Source: Bacteroidales bacterium (GTDB taxonomy: Bacteria; Bacteroidota; Bacteroidia; Bacteroidales; ML635J-15). Taken from it: a DNA stretch of 33,025 nucleotides. Below, one piece after another: positions 7,929 through 17,108 of the stretch (its first letter is position 1; the number at the start of each line of letters is the position of its first letter). The stretch is from the NCBI GenBank assembly GCA_028702675.1, contig JAQVOJ010000023.1:1-33025 (forward strand), read 5' to 3'. Made by a program: the position numbers and the translations under genes. The notes beneath the pieces are model-generated. The model was not told the DNA's origin. It searched no databases and saw nothing but the letters and a program-made list of their open reading frames with translations.

Positions 7929-8875
7929 TGGATATTTCAATAGTAATACCTCTTTACAACGAAGAAGAATCTTTACCTGAACTTGTAGAATGGATATCGC
8001 AGGTAATGACAAAACATAATCATAGCTTTGAAATCATTATGGTTGACGATGGTAGTAATGATGATTCATGGAAAGTAATTGAGAGTTTGTCGGTTAAATA
8101 CCCTCAACTTAGAGCTGTAAAATTTCGGCGTAATTATGGAAAATCACCTGCTTTGCATACAGCATTTCAGATAGCTAAAGGTAATGTTATAATTACTATG
8201 GACGCTGATTTGCAGGACAGCCCTGAAGAAATTCCGGAATTGTATCGCATGATTATTGAAGATAAATTTGATTTGGTTTCAGGATGGAAGAAAAAACGCC
8301 ATGATCCGTTGTCCAAACGATTGCCCAGCAAATTCTTTAATCGCATTACACGAATAACATCAGGAATTAGGCTACACGATTTTAATTGTGGGTTAAAGGC
8401 TTACAGGGCTTCGGTAGTAAAAAGTATTGAGATTTTTGGAGAAATGCATCGCTACATTCCTGTTCTAGCTAAGCAAGCAGGTTTTAAACGAATTGGGGAA
8501 AAAGTTGTTTCGCATCAGGCACGAAAATTCGGTAAAAGCAAATTTGGTTTCGAACGTTTTGTTAATGGATATCTTGATTTGTTAACCGTTTTGTTTATAA
8601 CTCGGTTTGGTAAAAAGCCAATGCATATTTTTGGCGTTTTGGGTAGTATATTATTTATTTTAGGATTTGTTTCGGCAGCATATCTTGGAATTCATAAGCT
8701 TGTTGCAATGCACAACGGAGTGCTAATTGAGAGAGTTACGGCAAGTCCTTATTTTTATTTGTCATTGGTATGTATTGTTATGGGAACTATGCTGTTTCTT
8801 ACAGGATTTTTAGGTGAGCTAATTTCTCGAAGTGCAGCAGACAGAAATCATTATTTAATTGAAAAGGAGATATGA
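7928..8875 (+). CDS. GT2 glycosyltransferase, polyprenyl-phosphate sugar transferase type
   Basis: A 315-residue inner-membrane enzyme. The N-terminal GT-A domain (about residues 1-225) has VIPLYNEEESL, the VDDGS motif at 39-43 and the metal/nucleotide-binding DAD at 92-94 within MDADLQD. That combination and the two C-terminal membrane segments (about 232-254 and 275-297) place it with the DPM1/GtrB/ArnC-like group, which moves a sugar from a nucleotide donor to undecaprenyl phosphate. The sugar is unknown. It overlaps the DUF4199 gene by one base and the Wzz-like gene by four (ATGA), so the three form a coupled operon. Confidence 0.88.
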   Translation: MDISIVIPLYNEEESLPELVEWISQVMTKHNHSFEIIMVDDGSNDDSWKVIESLSVKYPQLRAVKFRRNYGKSPALHTAFQIAKGNVIITMDADLQDSPEEIPELYRMIIEDKFDLVSGWKKKRHDPLSKRLPSKFFNRITRITSGIRLHDFNCGLKAYRASVVKSIEIFGEMHRYIPVLAKQAGFKRIGEKVVSHQARKFGKSKFGFERFVNGYLDLLTVLFITRFGKKPMHIFGVLGSILFILGFVSAAYLGIHKLVAMHNGVLIERVTASPYFYLSLVCIVMGTMLFLTGFLGELISRSAADRNHYLIEKEI

Positions 8876-9672
8876 TAGAATCAAAAGAACAACAAATAGA
8901 TTTAGTGAACTTATCTATTAAGTGCATTTTGTTTTTAAGGAGAAGAATAGTATTAATAGCAATATTTTTTATTATTGGAGTTGGAGCTGCTATTGCTGAT
9001 TATTATTTTTCCGGTAACAAGTATTCTACACAGTTTGTGGTTAGCACCCCTATGTTCAATAGTAGTATTGTCTCGGCTTTATCACAACCGTTAGAATTTT
9101 ATATTGAAACTAATAATATTGATTCGGTTGCATCAATTATGGGTATAAGTACTAAAATTGCATCAGAGATTTGTAAGTTTGAACAAGACACAAGTATTTC
9201 AGGAGTTGTTTTAATAGATGTAACTTACTCAAATCCCGAAAGTGTTGATAGTATTAAGAACGGATTAGTTTATTTTTATAATAATTTAACCTTTGTTAAG
9301 CAGGAGATTAATAATAATAAAGTTGAATTGCAGGAGCAAATAAATGTGTTAGAAGAAAAAATCGCCAACTTAAATCAAATTCAGGAATTAGAGTTAAAAG
9401 CTCTGCAGGAGGGGGATTTTGGAGTACTTGAAGCAAAAGGGCAGTCGTTTAATGAAATTGTAATGCTTTACGAAAAAATGTATTCACTAAAAAAAGAGTA
9501 TAATAGATTAAAGCCCTTTTCTGTTATCAATCAAAGTCTTATTGCAACCAAAACTAACTCGCAGATAAAGCTTATTGCTATTTATGGTATTGCAGCTTTG
9601 ATCCTTGGATTATTGGTTTCTTTGTTTTTAGAATTGAATTACCTGATAGAAAACAGAAAAGTAATCGATTAA
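8872..9672 (+). CDS. Wzz-like polysaccharide chain-length protein
   Basis: A 266-residue protein with the layout of polysaccharide co-polymerases: a first membrane segment at about residues 26-44 after a short cytoplasmic tail, a periplasmic domain with a coiled-coil stretch at about 140-180, and a second membrane segment at about 235-257 close to the C terminus. There is no cytoplasmic tyrosine kinase domain. Wzz proteins set the length of Wzy-made O-antigen or capsule chains, which fits the Wzx/Wzy genes nearby on the other strand. Overall similarity to classical Wzz is low, so family membership rests on topology and context. The stop overlaps the convergent WbuB-like gene by four bases. 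Confidence 0.75.
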   Translation: MIESKEQQIDLVNLSIKCILFLRRRIVLIAIFFIIGVGAAIADYYFSGNKYSTQFVVSTPMFNSSIVSALSQPLEFYIETNNIDSVASIMGISTKIASEICKFEQDTSISGVVLIDVTYSNPESVDSIKNGLVYFYNNLTFVKQEINNNKVELQEQINVLEEKIANLNQIQELELKALQEGDFGVLEAKGQSFNEIVMLYEKMYSLKKEYNRLKPFSVINQSLIATKTNSQIKLIAIYGIAALILGLLVSLFLELNYLIENRKVID

Positions 9673-10916
9673 TTGGCTTTTTCAGTAATTAGCTTTTCCA
9701 TTAATTTTAGAAATTTTTGAGATAGAATATTGTAAGAATTATTTCTTAAAACATATTCATTTCCATTTTTACCCATTTTATTAAGTTCGTCATCAGAAAG
9801 TTTTGTCATTTTTATAATAGCTTCTGTAAGTTTATTTACATTTTCAGGTTCTATACTTACTCCGCAATTAGCTTCAGTAACCATGTCGTTTCCTGCATTA
9901 ATTGCTTGAATGATGGGTTTTCCTGCCATCATGTAGTCGAGTAGTTTATTTGGACTAATGCCAAAACGGAATAAAGGTTGATTTTGAAGACCTATATATA
10001 AAATGTCAAATTGATCTAAAATTGGGGGAATTAAATCTTTATTTACTTGGTGCAAAAAAAACACATTTTGTAATTTTAACTTAACAGCTGTTTTAATTAA
10101 TTTTGGTTTTTCAGGACCATCTCCAATTAAAAACAGAGAAAAGGGTTCCTCTTTTAATTCAAACATCGCTTCCAATAATGTATTTAATGAATTGGCTGGT
10201 CCATGACTACCAGTATAACCAATTATTTTATGCTCTTTGCTTTTTTGTTGTTGGAAAAGAGCACGAAATTCTTTTGGTATATCATTCGCTGTTTTCCAAT
10301 CATCAATAACAACACCATTTGGAACATAATGAAACTTATCTGGATGTAATCCATGTTCAATCATATGCTCTTTTGCCTTAGGCAACAAAGATACTACGGC
10401 ATTGCAGTGTTTGTATGCAAAATTCTCAGCAGCTTGCATCATCATAATAAATGGATGGTATTTTGAATATCCGCCTAATTCTTGGGGCGATAATGGCCAT
10501 AAATCATGGACTTCGTAAATCATTTTTGCTCCTGAGAGTTTACATATTTTGCGTGCAGGATAATTGTCAAGAGGGTATGTCGAAGATGATATTACTATAT
10601 CCGGTTTAAATGTTTCAGCTATATATTTTGATTTATTTAAACATGCTTTAATAAAAGATGCCATGTTTCTTATTCGCCCAAAACCGTTTCCCGAATATTT
10701 AGGTGTTTTAATAACGAAATATTTTATTCCGTCTATTTCGGTATAAGTAAATATTTTTTCAGTTTCAAATTGTATTTTCCTTGTGTGCGAAAATGATGAA
10801 GTTACAATTAATACATTATTACTCTTTTTTTGCCATTCCCTTGCCATATAATATGGTCTGAACTCCATTCCCATTTTGGGGCTACCGGCATAATGATTTA
10901 TTAGCAGTATATTCAT
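9669..10916 (-). CDS. WbuB-like GT4 glycosyltransferase
   Basis: A 415-residue GT-B fold enzyme. The N terminus INHYAGSPKMGMEFRPYY followed by MAREW is characteristic of the WbuB-like group (amino-sugar transferases such as L-FucNAc transferase in O-antigen clusters). The C-terminal half carries the donor-binding region, with GYTGSHGPANSL, LIGDGPEKPKL and SPNKLLDYMMAGKPII. It acts at the cytoplasmic face of the inner membrane on an undecaprenyl-linked acceptor. The acceptor and the donor sugar are inferred only. It is the last gene of the minus-strand polysaccharide run, five bases after wecB, and its stop overlaps that of the Wzz-like gene coming the other way. Confidence 0.85.
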   Translation of the reverse strand: MNILLINHYAGSPKMGMEFRPYYMAREWQKKSNNVLIVTSSFSHTRKIQFETEKIFTYTEIDGIKYFVIKTPKYSGNGFGRIRNMASFIKACLNKSKYIAETFKPDIVISSSTYPLDNYPARKICKLSGAKMIYEVHDLWPLSPQELGGYSKYHPFIMMMQAAENFAYKHCNAVVSLLPKAKEHMIEHGLHPDKFHYVPNGVVIDDWKTANDIPKEFRALFQQQKSKEHKIIGYTGSHGPANSLNTLLEAMFELKEEPFSLFLIGDGPEKPKLIKTAVKLKLQNVFFLHQVNKDLIPPILDQFDILYIGLQNQPLFRFGISPNKLLDYMMAGKPIIQAINAGNDMVTEANCGVSIEPENVNKLTEAIIKMTKLSDDELNKMGKNGNEYVLRNNSYNILSQKFLKLMEKLITEKAN

Positions 10917-10921
10917 AATTG

Positions 10922-11986
10922 CTATTTTATCAATGAATCAACAATCTGTTCTGCTGCATTTCCGCATCCGTAAATCTTCGCTTCAAAATTAATGTTTTGC
11001 TTTAAAATCATTTTATAACTATTCAAAATGTTTTCATGATTGCTTCCTGCAATTATATTTGCTCCTAAGTTAACTAATTCGACCCATTCTGTTTCATCAC
11101 GCAAAGTTATACATGGCTTTTTAAAGAAGTATGCTTCTTTTTGCATGCCACCACTATCAGTCATAACTAATTTACAATTTTGCAGAAGATACAGAATTTC
11201 GAAATAACCTACAGGGGCGGTTAGCAAGATTCGGTTTTTGTTAAAAGATAAATTATTTTCAGAAATTATTTTTTGTGTTCTTGGATGAAGAGGCAGCACT
11301 ATATTACAGTCTTCGCTTAAATTATTTAAAGCAAAAACAATTGATTTTAATTTTTCGATATTATCTGTGTTTTCAGCTCTGTGTATTGTTGTTAAAATGA
11401 ATTGTGAGGGTAACTTAAAAGATGGTGGTTTAGCTTTTTGATTGTAAAATAGAGCAGCATCAAGCATAACGTCTCCACTGTTAATTATTTCGATATTAAA
11501 ATTCTTGAAGCCTTCTTCTGTTAAATTTTTAATGGCTTGCTCTGTAGGACAAAATAAAATATCGGAAATTCGATCGCTTAGTATCCGATTTATTTCTTCG
11601 GGCATTTTCATGTTAAAAGATCGTAAACCAGCCTCGACATGTGCAAGTTTTATGTGCATTTTTTTTGCAGCAAGAGCACCTGCTAAAGTAGAATTTGTAT
11701 CTCCATAAACCAAAACATAATCGGGAGTTTCACTTTTTAAAACTTCTTCAATTTTTTCTAACATTTGGCCTGTCATGGCACCATGCCCTAAGCCATTTAT
11801 ATTTAAATTATAGTTAGGTTTTGGTATTTCCATTTCATTAAAAAAAATATCAGACATATTAATGTCAAAATGCTGACCAGTGTGTACTATAATTTCCTCA
11901 ATATTTTTAGTATCTCTTATTACTCGGCTTACAGTTGCTGCCTTAATGAATTGAGGTCGTGCTCCTATTATTGTTACTATTTTCAT
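10922..11986 (-). CDS. wecB: UDP-N-acetylglucosamine 2-epimerase (non-hydrolysing)
   Basis: A 354-residue cytoplasmic enzyme that interconverts UDP-GlcNAc and UDP-ManNAc. It shows GARPQFIK at 8-15, HTGQH at 35-39, YGDTNST (Asp96), HVEAGLRS (Glu118), the PEEINR segment (Glu130/131) and a later TTIHRAENT containing the catalytic-type His. These match the conserved acids and His of WecB/MnaA. Full length for the family. Because a WbuB-like transferase follows, it could instead be FnlC/WbjD, the homologous epimerase of UDP-FucNAc synthesis, but the partner genes fnlA and fnlB are not in the window. Its ATG abuts the stop of the upstream glycosyltransferase. Confidence 0.9.
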   Translation of the reverse strand: MKIVTIIGARPQFIKAATVSRVIRDTKNIEEIIVHTGQHFDINMSDIFFNEMEIPKPNYNLNINGLGHGAMTGQMLEKIEEVLKSETPDYVLVYGDTNSTLAGALAAKKMHIKLAHVEAGLRSFNMKMPEEINRILSDRISDILFCPTEQAIKNLTEEGFKNFNIEIINSGDVMLDAALFYNQKAKPPSFKLPSQFILTTIHRAENTDNIEKLKSIVFALNNLSEDCNIVLPLHPRTQKIISENNLSFNKNRILLTAPVGYFEILYLLQNCKLVMTDSGGMQKEAYFFKKPCITLRDETEWVELVNLGANIIAGSNHENILNSYKMILKQNINFEAKIYGCGNAAEQIVDSLIK

Positions 11987-13087
11987 TTATACAAGTTTAC
12001 TATAAATATTTATCATTTGTTCGAGGTTATCGTTCCATTCATATAGTTTTTGTACTCTTTCTCTTCCGGCTTTACCCATTGAATGCAATAATTCTTTGTT
12101 ATAAATAAGTTTTTCAATTGCATCGGCAGCTTTTGAGGGATTGTTTGGAGGAACAAGAATACCGGTTTCATTATCTTTTATAATCTCCGTAAAGCCTCCA
12201 ACCTTACTAGCAATAACCGGCTTGCCGCATGAACTGGCTTCAAGTGCAGCAACGCCAAAGCTTTCGCTATTAGATAAAAATACAGGGATATCTATTTGAT
12301 TATGATAATTGACAATATCATCGTAATTGATTCTACCGATAAAAGTAACAAGTGTTGAAATATCTAACTCTTTTACTAATGTTTCATATTCTTGTTTCTT
12401 AGTTCCATCACCAACAATTAACAGTTTCAGAGGTAGTTGGGGATGTTTCTTAACTAAGATTTTGAATGTTTTTATTAAAGTATCAATGCCATATACTTCT
12501 TCTAAACTTTTAATTGTTCCTATTACAATATCTGAGTCTTTATATATTGTTTTTATGCTATTTGGAGAAAATAGATGAGTATTAATTCCAAAGGGAGTAA
12601 CAATAACTGTTTTATTTGTGTATTTTATAATTTCTTGAGACATTATTACTGAAGTAGATAGTATTTTATCAGCTTTATTTAAGATATGTTTAAAAATAAT
12701 TTTATTTAAAAGAGATCTCTTGGGGAAATCGAATACATCAGACCCCCAAACAGATAATATAAAAGGATGAAATCCTGTTAATGTAGCTAATGTCCCGTAA
12801 CTACTAGCATAATGTGCATGAATTATATCTGGTTTATATTGTTTAATTATTTTTTTAATTCTAAATATTGAAAATAAATAAGAAAGTTTTTTTAATGATT
12901 GATTATTATTTATAGTTGACTTACTGTAATTTAGCCCTATAATTTTAATCTTTTCACTTTCATAGGCTTGCTCGTTGTATATACTAGACAAGCTAATAAT
13001 CAATATTTCCAAACCTTTACTAGCAAGTGATTTAACCCATTTAATTATGTGGCTACTATTCGAATCTCCAAGTATTATAATTTTCAT
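11987..13087 (-). CDS. GT4 family glycosyltransferase
   Basis: A 366-residue GT-B enzyme. The N-terminal acceptor domain has IIHAHYASSYG and SVWGSDVFDFP, usual for this family. The C-terminal GT4 domain has the glycine-rich LLIVGDG segment, FIGRI and the E-x7-E motif in SESFGVAALEASSCGKPVIA, which binds the nucleotide-sugar donor. It presumably adds one residue of the surface polysaccharide repeat unit at the cytoplasmic side of the inner membrane; the sugar is unknown. The stop codon directly abuts the wecB start, and its own start overlaps the upstream transferase by four bases, so coupling is likely on both sides. Confidence 0.88.
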   Translation of the reverse strand: MKIIILGDSNSSHIIKWVKSLASKGLEILIISLSSIYNEQAYESEKIKIIGLNYSKSTINNNQSLKKLSYLFSIFRIKKIIKQYKPDIIHAHYASSYGTLATLTGFHPFILSVWGSDVFDFPKRSLLNKIIFKHILNKADKILSTSVIMSQEIIKYTNKTVIVTPFGINTHLFSPNSIKTIYKDSDIVIGTIKSLEEVYGIDTLIKTFKILVKKHPQLPLKLLIVGDGTKKQEYETLVKELDISTLVTFIGRINYDDIVNYHNQIDIPVFLSNSESFGVAALEASSCGKPVIASKVGGFTEIIKDNETGILVPPNNPSKAADAIEKLIYNKELLHSMGKAGRERVQKLYEWNDNLEQMINIYSKLV

Positions 13088-14181
13088 ATTGATAAATCCT
13101 TACTTATTTGTTTTACTCTATTCTGCCATGAGTTTATTTCTGCACATTTTTGAATGTTTTGCTTTTTAATGTTAATTTCCTGTTTGTTATTATTAATATG
13201 CTCTAATAATTCTTTTAATTTACTATAGTTGTAATCAATAACCCATCCGATATCATTTTCTTTTACAAATTCTCCTACTGCTGTATTTGATGTTGCTAGT
13301 ATTGGTTTCCCCTTTTCAATATACTCAAAAAGTTTAAATGGCATTGCAAATTTTCTGTATTCATTTGGTTCTAAAAAAAGACTTAAGATATCAGCGTTAG
13401 AAAAATATGGCAACAAATCCTTTCCACTCTTATGAATTATATTGATATTCTGATTGATATATATATCATAAGCATCTTTCTCATTAATCCATTCTAATTC
13501 TCTTAAACAGACAGTAAGATTTATATTTTTCATTTCTGAAATTACTTTTAGCAGTACAGGAAATTTATAAACTTTACCAATGCCTCCAACATAAAATATA
13601 TTAAGTTCTTTATTTATGCTGTCTTTATTATTGGGAACAAATTTTGTAGTAACACCAGGTGGTAATGCCTTAATATTAAAACCATCTGTTTTTATGTTTG
13701 GAAGATAATCCAGCATTTTCATTGAAGGTAAATATAAATAATTTATAGTTTTTTTATAGTTGTAGATATCATATTTATAAAAAAAATTTAGGATTAGACG
13801 TTTTAACAAAGAATTTGGTTGATACTCGGGGAATTTCCAATATATGTCTCTATAAAACAGTCCTATAGGTATTTGTTGTTTTTTGCAGTATTTAAAAAAA
13901 TTAAAATCAAGATTTAAGTATTTTGGAATATGATTAGGTTCTGTTAATGCCGTTGGCATTGTTGATGATTCTGAGTATAAAAAATCATATTTAACTCCGG
14001 ATTTAATAGATTTTTTAATGTTTCGAATTAGGTGTTTTCGTTGTTTACCATACCCAGCTATGGTATCTACAATAAAACCTTCATCTTTAAATGCTTTTAA
14101 AAGCAATTGTGGACGAATTTGGCTCCCTGATGCTATATTTTTGTCTAAGTTAACAGGTATGTGAAATATAATTCTTCTCAT
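13084..14181 (-). CDS. GT4-like glycosyltransferase, divergent
   Basis: A 365-residue protein with GT-B features: an N-terminal domain containing SGSQIRPQLLLKAF and YGKQRK, a middle FYVGGIGKVYKFP resembling the start of the C-terminal nucleotide-binding domain, and the donor-site stretch PFKLFEYIEKGKPILAT. The classical E-x7-E motif is replaced by EPNEYRKFAMPFKLFEY, as in several capsule glycosyltransferases. The exact reaction is unknown. It overlaps the Wzy gene upstream by 32 bases and the next transferase by four. AT content is high, in line with the block from about 12 to 17 kb. Confidence 0.78.
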   Translation of the reverse strand: MRRIIFHIPVNLDKNIASGSQIRPQLLLKAFKDEGFIVDTIAGYGKQRKHLIRNIKKSIKSGVKYDFLYSESSTMPTALTEPNHIPKYLNLDFNFFKYCKKQQIPIGLFYRDIYWKFPEYQPNSLLKRLILNFFYKYDIYNYKKTINYLYLPSMKMLDYLPNIKTDGFNIKALPPGVTTKFVPNNKDSINKELNIFYVGGIGKVYKFPVLLKVISEMKNINLTVCLRELEWINEKDAYDIYINQNINIIHKSGKDLLPYFSNADILSLFLEPNEYRKFAMPFKLFEYIEKGKPILATSNTAVGEFVKENDIGWVIDYNYSKLKELLEHINNNKQEINIKKQNIQKCAEINSWQNRVKQISKDLSI

Positions 14182-15298
14182 AATTTTTTATGGAATATTT
14201 CAATAGATATGCTTTTTCAATGAAATATGGTAATATAATTAATGCAGATGAGAGACTTACTCCAAAAGGAAATGCACTCTCAAAAAACATTCTAATTTGA
14301 ATTGCTAAAATAAAAGATTTTGTAATATTTGTTTTTGCATTTCTAAATAAAAAGAAAACTAATAATATATATGTAGATAAAAACAACAAACCTCCTTCTA
14401 AGTATAGTTTCAGAAATGTGTTATGTGGAGATAAATCTTTATGAATAAAATTATTAATGTAATCATTTGAGTTTCCAAATCCTATCCCATAAATTGGAGA
14501 AGGATTTGTCTCAATTACTATTTTCCACAATTCTTCTCTACCTGCACCATAAAATAAGTCTGATCCAAAAATCTTTATATTTGATAAGTCTAATGAGTAC
14601 ATTATCTTACTAATAAATAAATTATTTGGATAAACAAAAAACAACATCAATATAATTAAGAAGATTATTACAATGTTAAATGACAGATTACGTAACTTGA
14701 AGAAATTAAGGTTTTTAAAAAATAGATACAAAATAATTGCGAGTAATAAACTTCTACTCTCGATACTTATTAGATAGATGGGTAAAAAAATAAAATAATT
14801 TAGTAATTTCTGAGGTTTTGTTCCGAACAACTCGATGATAAAAAATAACAACAAATAAACGCTCGCTAATGAATTAGCATTTAATAAAAATGACTTGTAT
14901 TGTAAGCTGCTATCTAAAATTGAGGGGTGCAATAAAAGAATAAATAATAAAAACAATGCAAATTTGGTAATTGAGTTATGTTTGAGATTAAAGCTAGCTA
15001 TACTGCTATATAGTATAAACCCAATAATAATTAATAATGAATATATTATAGATCTTAAAGATATGTTAAATAGTACCTGAATAATAATATTTAATAAGAA
15101 AAGAATAAATAAGAATAAGTATGATTTTTCTACAAATAATTTATTCTTGATTAAAAGTATTCTTAGTGTAAGAGCAAAATAAGCAATAAATATTAGTGAG
15201 TATGATAATAATGAGTGAGTTGCAATAAATCCTAGTATTAATATTACGAATAGAAAGGTATCTAAACTTTTAGATGTAATACAGAATGCATTATTCAT
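14150..15298 (-). CDS. wzy: O-antigen polymerase (Wzy-like)
   Basis: A 382-residue polytopic protein with about ten or more hydrophobic segments. A larger periplasmic loop in the C-terminal half contains FGSDLFYGAGREELWK, YGIGFGNSNDYINN and LSPHNTFLKLYLEGG. The GxGxGN...HNTxL pattern is the conserved core of the Wzy_C / O-antigen ligase superfamily. Given the flippase and Wzz-like gene nearby, polymerase is more likely than ligase, but the two cannot be separated on sequence alone. It joins undecaprenyl-linked repeat units in the periplasm. It is very AT-rich, as Wzy genes often are. The 3' end overlaps the next gene by 32 bases. Confidence 0.82.
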   Translation of the reverse strand: MNNAFCITSKSLDTFLFVILILGFIATHSLLSYSLIFIAYFALTLRILLIKNKLFVEKSYLFLFILFLLNIIIQVLFNISLRSIIYSLLIIIGFILYSSIASFNLKHNSITKFALFLLFILLLHPSILDSSLQYKSFLLNANSLASVYLLLFFIIELFGTKPQKLLNYFIFLPIYLISIESRSLLLAIILYLFFKNLNFFKLRNLSFNIVIIFLIILMLFFVYPNNLFISKIMYSLDLSNIKIFGSDLFYGAGREELWKIVIETNPSPIYGIGFGNSNDYINNFIHKDLSPHNTFLKLYLEGGLLFLSTYILLVFFLFRNAKTNITKSFILAIQIRMFFESAFPFGVSLSSALIILPYFIEKAYLLKYSIKNYEKNYISHTC

Positions 15299-15312
15299 TG
15301 AGTTCGTAGTTT

Positions 15313-15864
15313 TTAATTCTTTAGTAGTTTTATTATTTTTGCAGGATTACCAGCAATTAAAAGGTTATCTTCTTTGAAGCTTTTAGTAACAACAGAACCT
15401 GCCCCTATAATACAATTGTTCCCAATCTCTACTCCAGGTAAAATAATTGCAGAGGTACCCATCCAAACATTATCTCCTATAATGACAGGAGATGTTTTAC
15501 TTGGCAAATCTCTATTTTTAAAATCATGATTACTACTAATAATTTTAATCCCTGGTGCAAATAAAAAGTTTTTGCCAATTTTTATACCACTATGAGCTTG
15601 AAAATAACAATTTCCACTAAGAACAAAGCTATTCATTGTAGTTTTATCCTTAATAAGCTCTATTCTTGATGGATAAGAAATTTTTGATGTAAAGTGAATT
15701 GAGAAACTAACTTTACAGTTAATCCGTAATATTCGCTGAAAGAAGAAATTTATAATTAATAAATTAAATGCTTTACCTGCAAGTTCCCATTCAAACACAT
15801 AGTATTTAATAAAAGGAATAAATCTAAACCTCAATAGTAGCCATTTAATAAACTTTTTTACCAT
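15313..15864 (-). CDS. Hexapeptide-repeat acyltransferase (LbH, WcaF/Maa type)
   Basis: A 183-residue protein. From about residue 85 it shows left-handed beta-helix hexapeptide repeats: IKIGKNFLFAPGIKI, then VIIGDNVWMGTSAIILPGV, then IGNNCIIGAGSVV, ending with the family's IAGNPAKIIK tail. ISSNHDF supplies the catalytic-type histidine. Such trimeric enzymes usually acetylate a sugar with acetyl-CoA, so this one probably decorates the polysaccharide or its precursor. The first 80 residues (RFRFIPFIKYYVFEWEL and onward) are a membrane-associated helix region common to polysaccharide-linked members. The start overlaps the Wzx gene by 20 bases. Confidence 0.87.
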   Translation of the reverse strand: MVKKFIKWLLLRFRFIPFIKYYVFEWELAGKAFNLLIINFFFQRILRINCKVSFSIHFTSKISYPSRIELIKDKTTMNSFVLSGNCYFQAHSGIKIGKNFLFAPGIKIISSNHDFKNRDLPSKTSPVIIGDNVWMGTSAIILPGVEIGNNCIIGAGSVVTKSFKEDNLLIAGNPAKIIKLLKN

Positions 15865-17101
15865 TAGATAAACGATAATAAATTAGTATAAAAAGAGAAT
15901 ACTCAATACTTAATGTAATACTCCAATAAAACAATATTTTTTCAAAGCCTAAATTAAGAAAATTAGCAGTAAAAAGAATTACTATAATACTAAATAATAA
16001 AGTTAGATTTATTAGTAACGCAATTTTCTGCTTCTCAAAGATATTTAATATTGAACTTAATGAGCCACTTACAAATCTTATGAAAAACATTGGTGTAAGG
16101 ATTTTACAGTATAATCCAGTAATTCGCCATATTTCTCCAAATATCAATGCAATAGCATCTTCAATAAAAAAGAAGATTAATGTAAATATTGGAATTCCGA
16201 TAATAATAAGTTTTTTAAGTGTACTTACAAATATTTTTTTTGTATTATTATATTTTTGATATTCTATACTAGCTTGTTGAAAGAAAACTTGTCCAATTGA
16301 ACTTCCTAGAAGGGATGATGGCATTCCGAGTGTCCTATTTGCTAAAGAAAAAAAACCTAAAGTTTTGCTTGAATAAATTATATTAATAAAAATGTTTGAA
16401 ACATGAATACTTAGGGTATTTGCAAGGGTTGACCATAGCATAAACTTTGGGAAATCAATATATCTTTTACCCATTAGTTTCATCCTTTTATAAGAGAATA
16501 ATTTACTTTTTTTCAATATTTTAGTTGAAAGTTTATAATTCCCAGAAAAGAAAGACGCGAGTTGTCCTGATATTAAACCAGCTGTACCTACCTTAGCAAA
16601 TCCCAATGATACTTGAATTATAGCTAAAACCATAGCTTTAATAATATTTGCTTTAGCAATGTTTCTATATTGTTTTATTCTTACGTTGTAATAACTAAAA
16701 ATATTAAACCACGAAATAGCCAATACACTAACTGGAACAAGATATAGCCATAAAGAAAATTCTACGTTGCCGAGTATAGTACTTATTGGTTTGTTGAATA
16801 CTATTACTGTTACTAGAAGTAATATGCTGAACACGAATGCAATTAATGCTCCTAAAACTGCTATATTAATTGCATCACTATCTTTCTTCGGAAGAATTAC
16901 TGCAAATTCATAACATCCATTTGCAATTGCACCTAGAATAAAAGAAAGTGAAGTAAAAAGTGCTAGTAACCCAAATTCTTCGGGTGTGTATAAACGTGTG
17001 AGGATTGGTGAAATAAGTATAGGTACTGCTTGGGCTATTGTGGTACCTGAAAGCAATGTTATTACATTCTTAGAAAATTCTGATGTTGAAAATTTTCTCA
17101 T
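15845..17101 (-). CDS. wzx: Polysaccharide flippase (Wzx-like)
   Basis: A 418-residue, strongly hydrophobic protein with about 12 membrane segments. The N-terminal segment GTTIAQAVPILISPILTRLY followed by TPEEFGLLALF is a signature of the polysaccharide biosynthesis / MATE-like (MOP) flippases. It moves undecaprenyl-linked repeat units across the inner membrane. A usual C-terminal pair of segments seems slightly shortened compared with 450-500 residue relatives, but no break in the frame is seen. It sits between the CapI-like epimerase (7-base gap) and the acyltransferase (20-base overlap). Confidence 0.87.
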   Translation of the reverse strand: MRKFSTSEFSKNVITLLSGTTIAQAVPILISPILTRLYTPEEFGLLALFTSLSFILGAIANGCYEFAVILPKKDSDAINIAVLGALIAFVFSILLLVTVIVFNKPISTILGNVEFSLWLYLVPVSVLAISWFNIFSYYNVRIKQYRNIAKANIIKAMVLAIIQVSLGFAKVGTAGLISGQLASFFSGNYKLSTKILKKSKLFSYKRMKLMGKRYIDFPKFMLWSTLANTLSIHVSNIFINIIYSSKTLGFFSLANRTLGMPSSLLGSSIGQVFFQQASIEYQKYNNTKKIFVSTLKKLIIIGIPIFTLIFFFIEDAIALIFGEIWRITGLYCKILTPMFFIRFVSGSLSSILNIFEKQKIALLINLTLLFSIIVILFTANFLNLGFEKILFYWSITLSIEYSLFILIYYRLSNGKKVY

Positions 17102-17108
17102 GTTTTAT

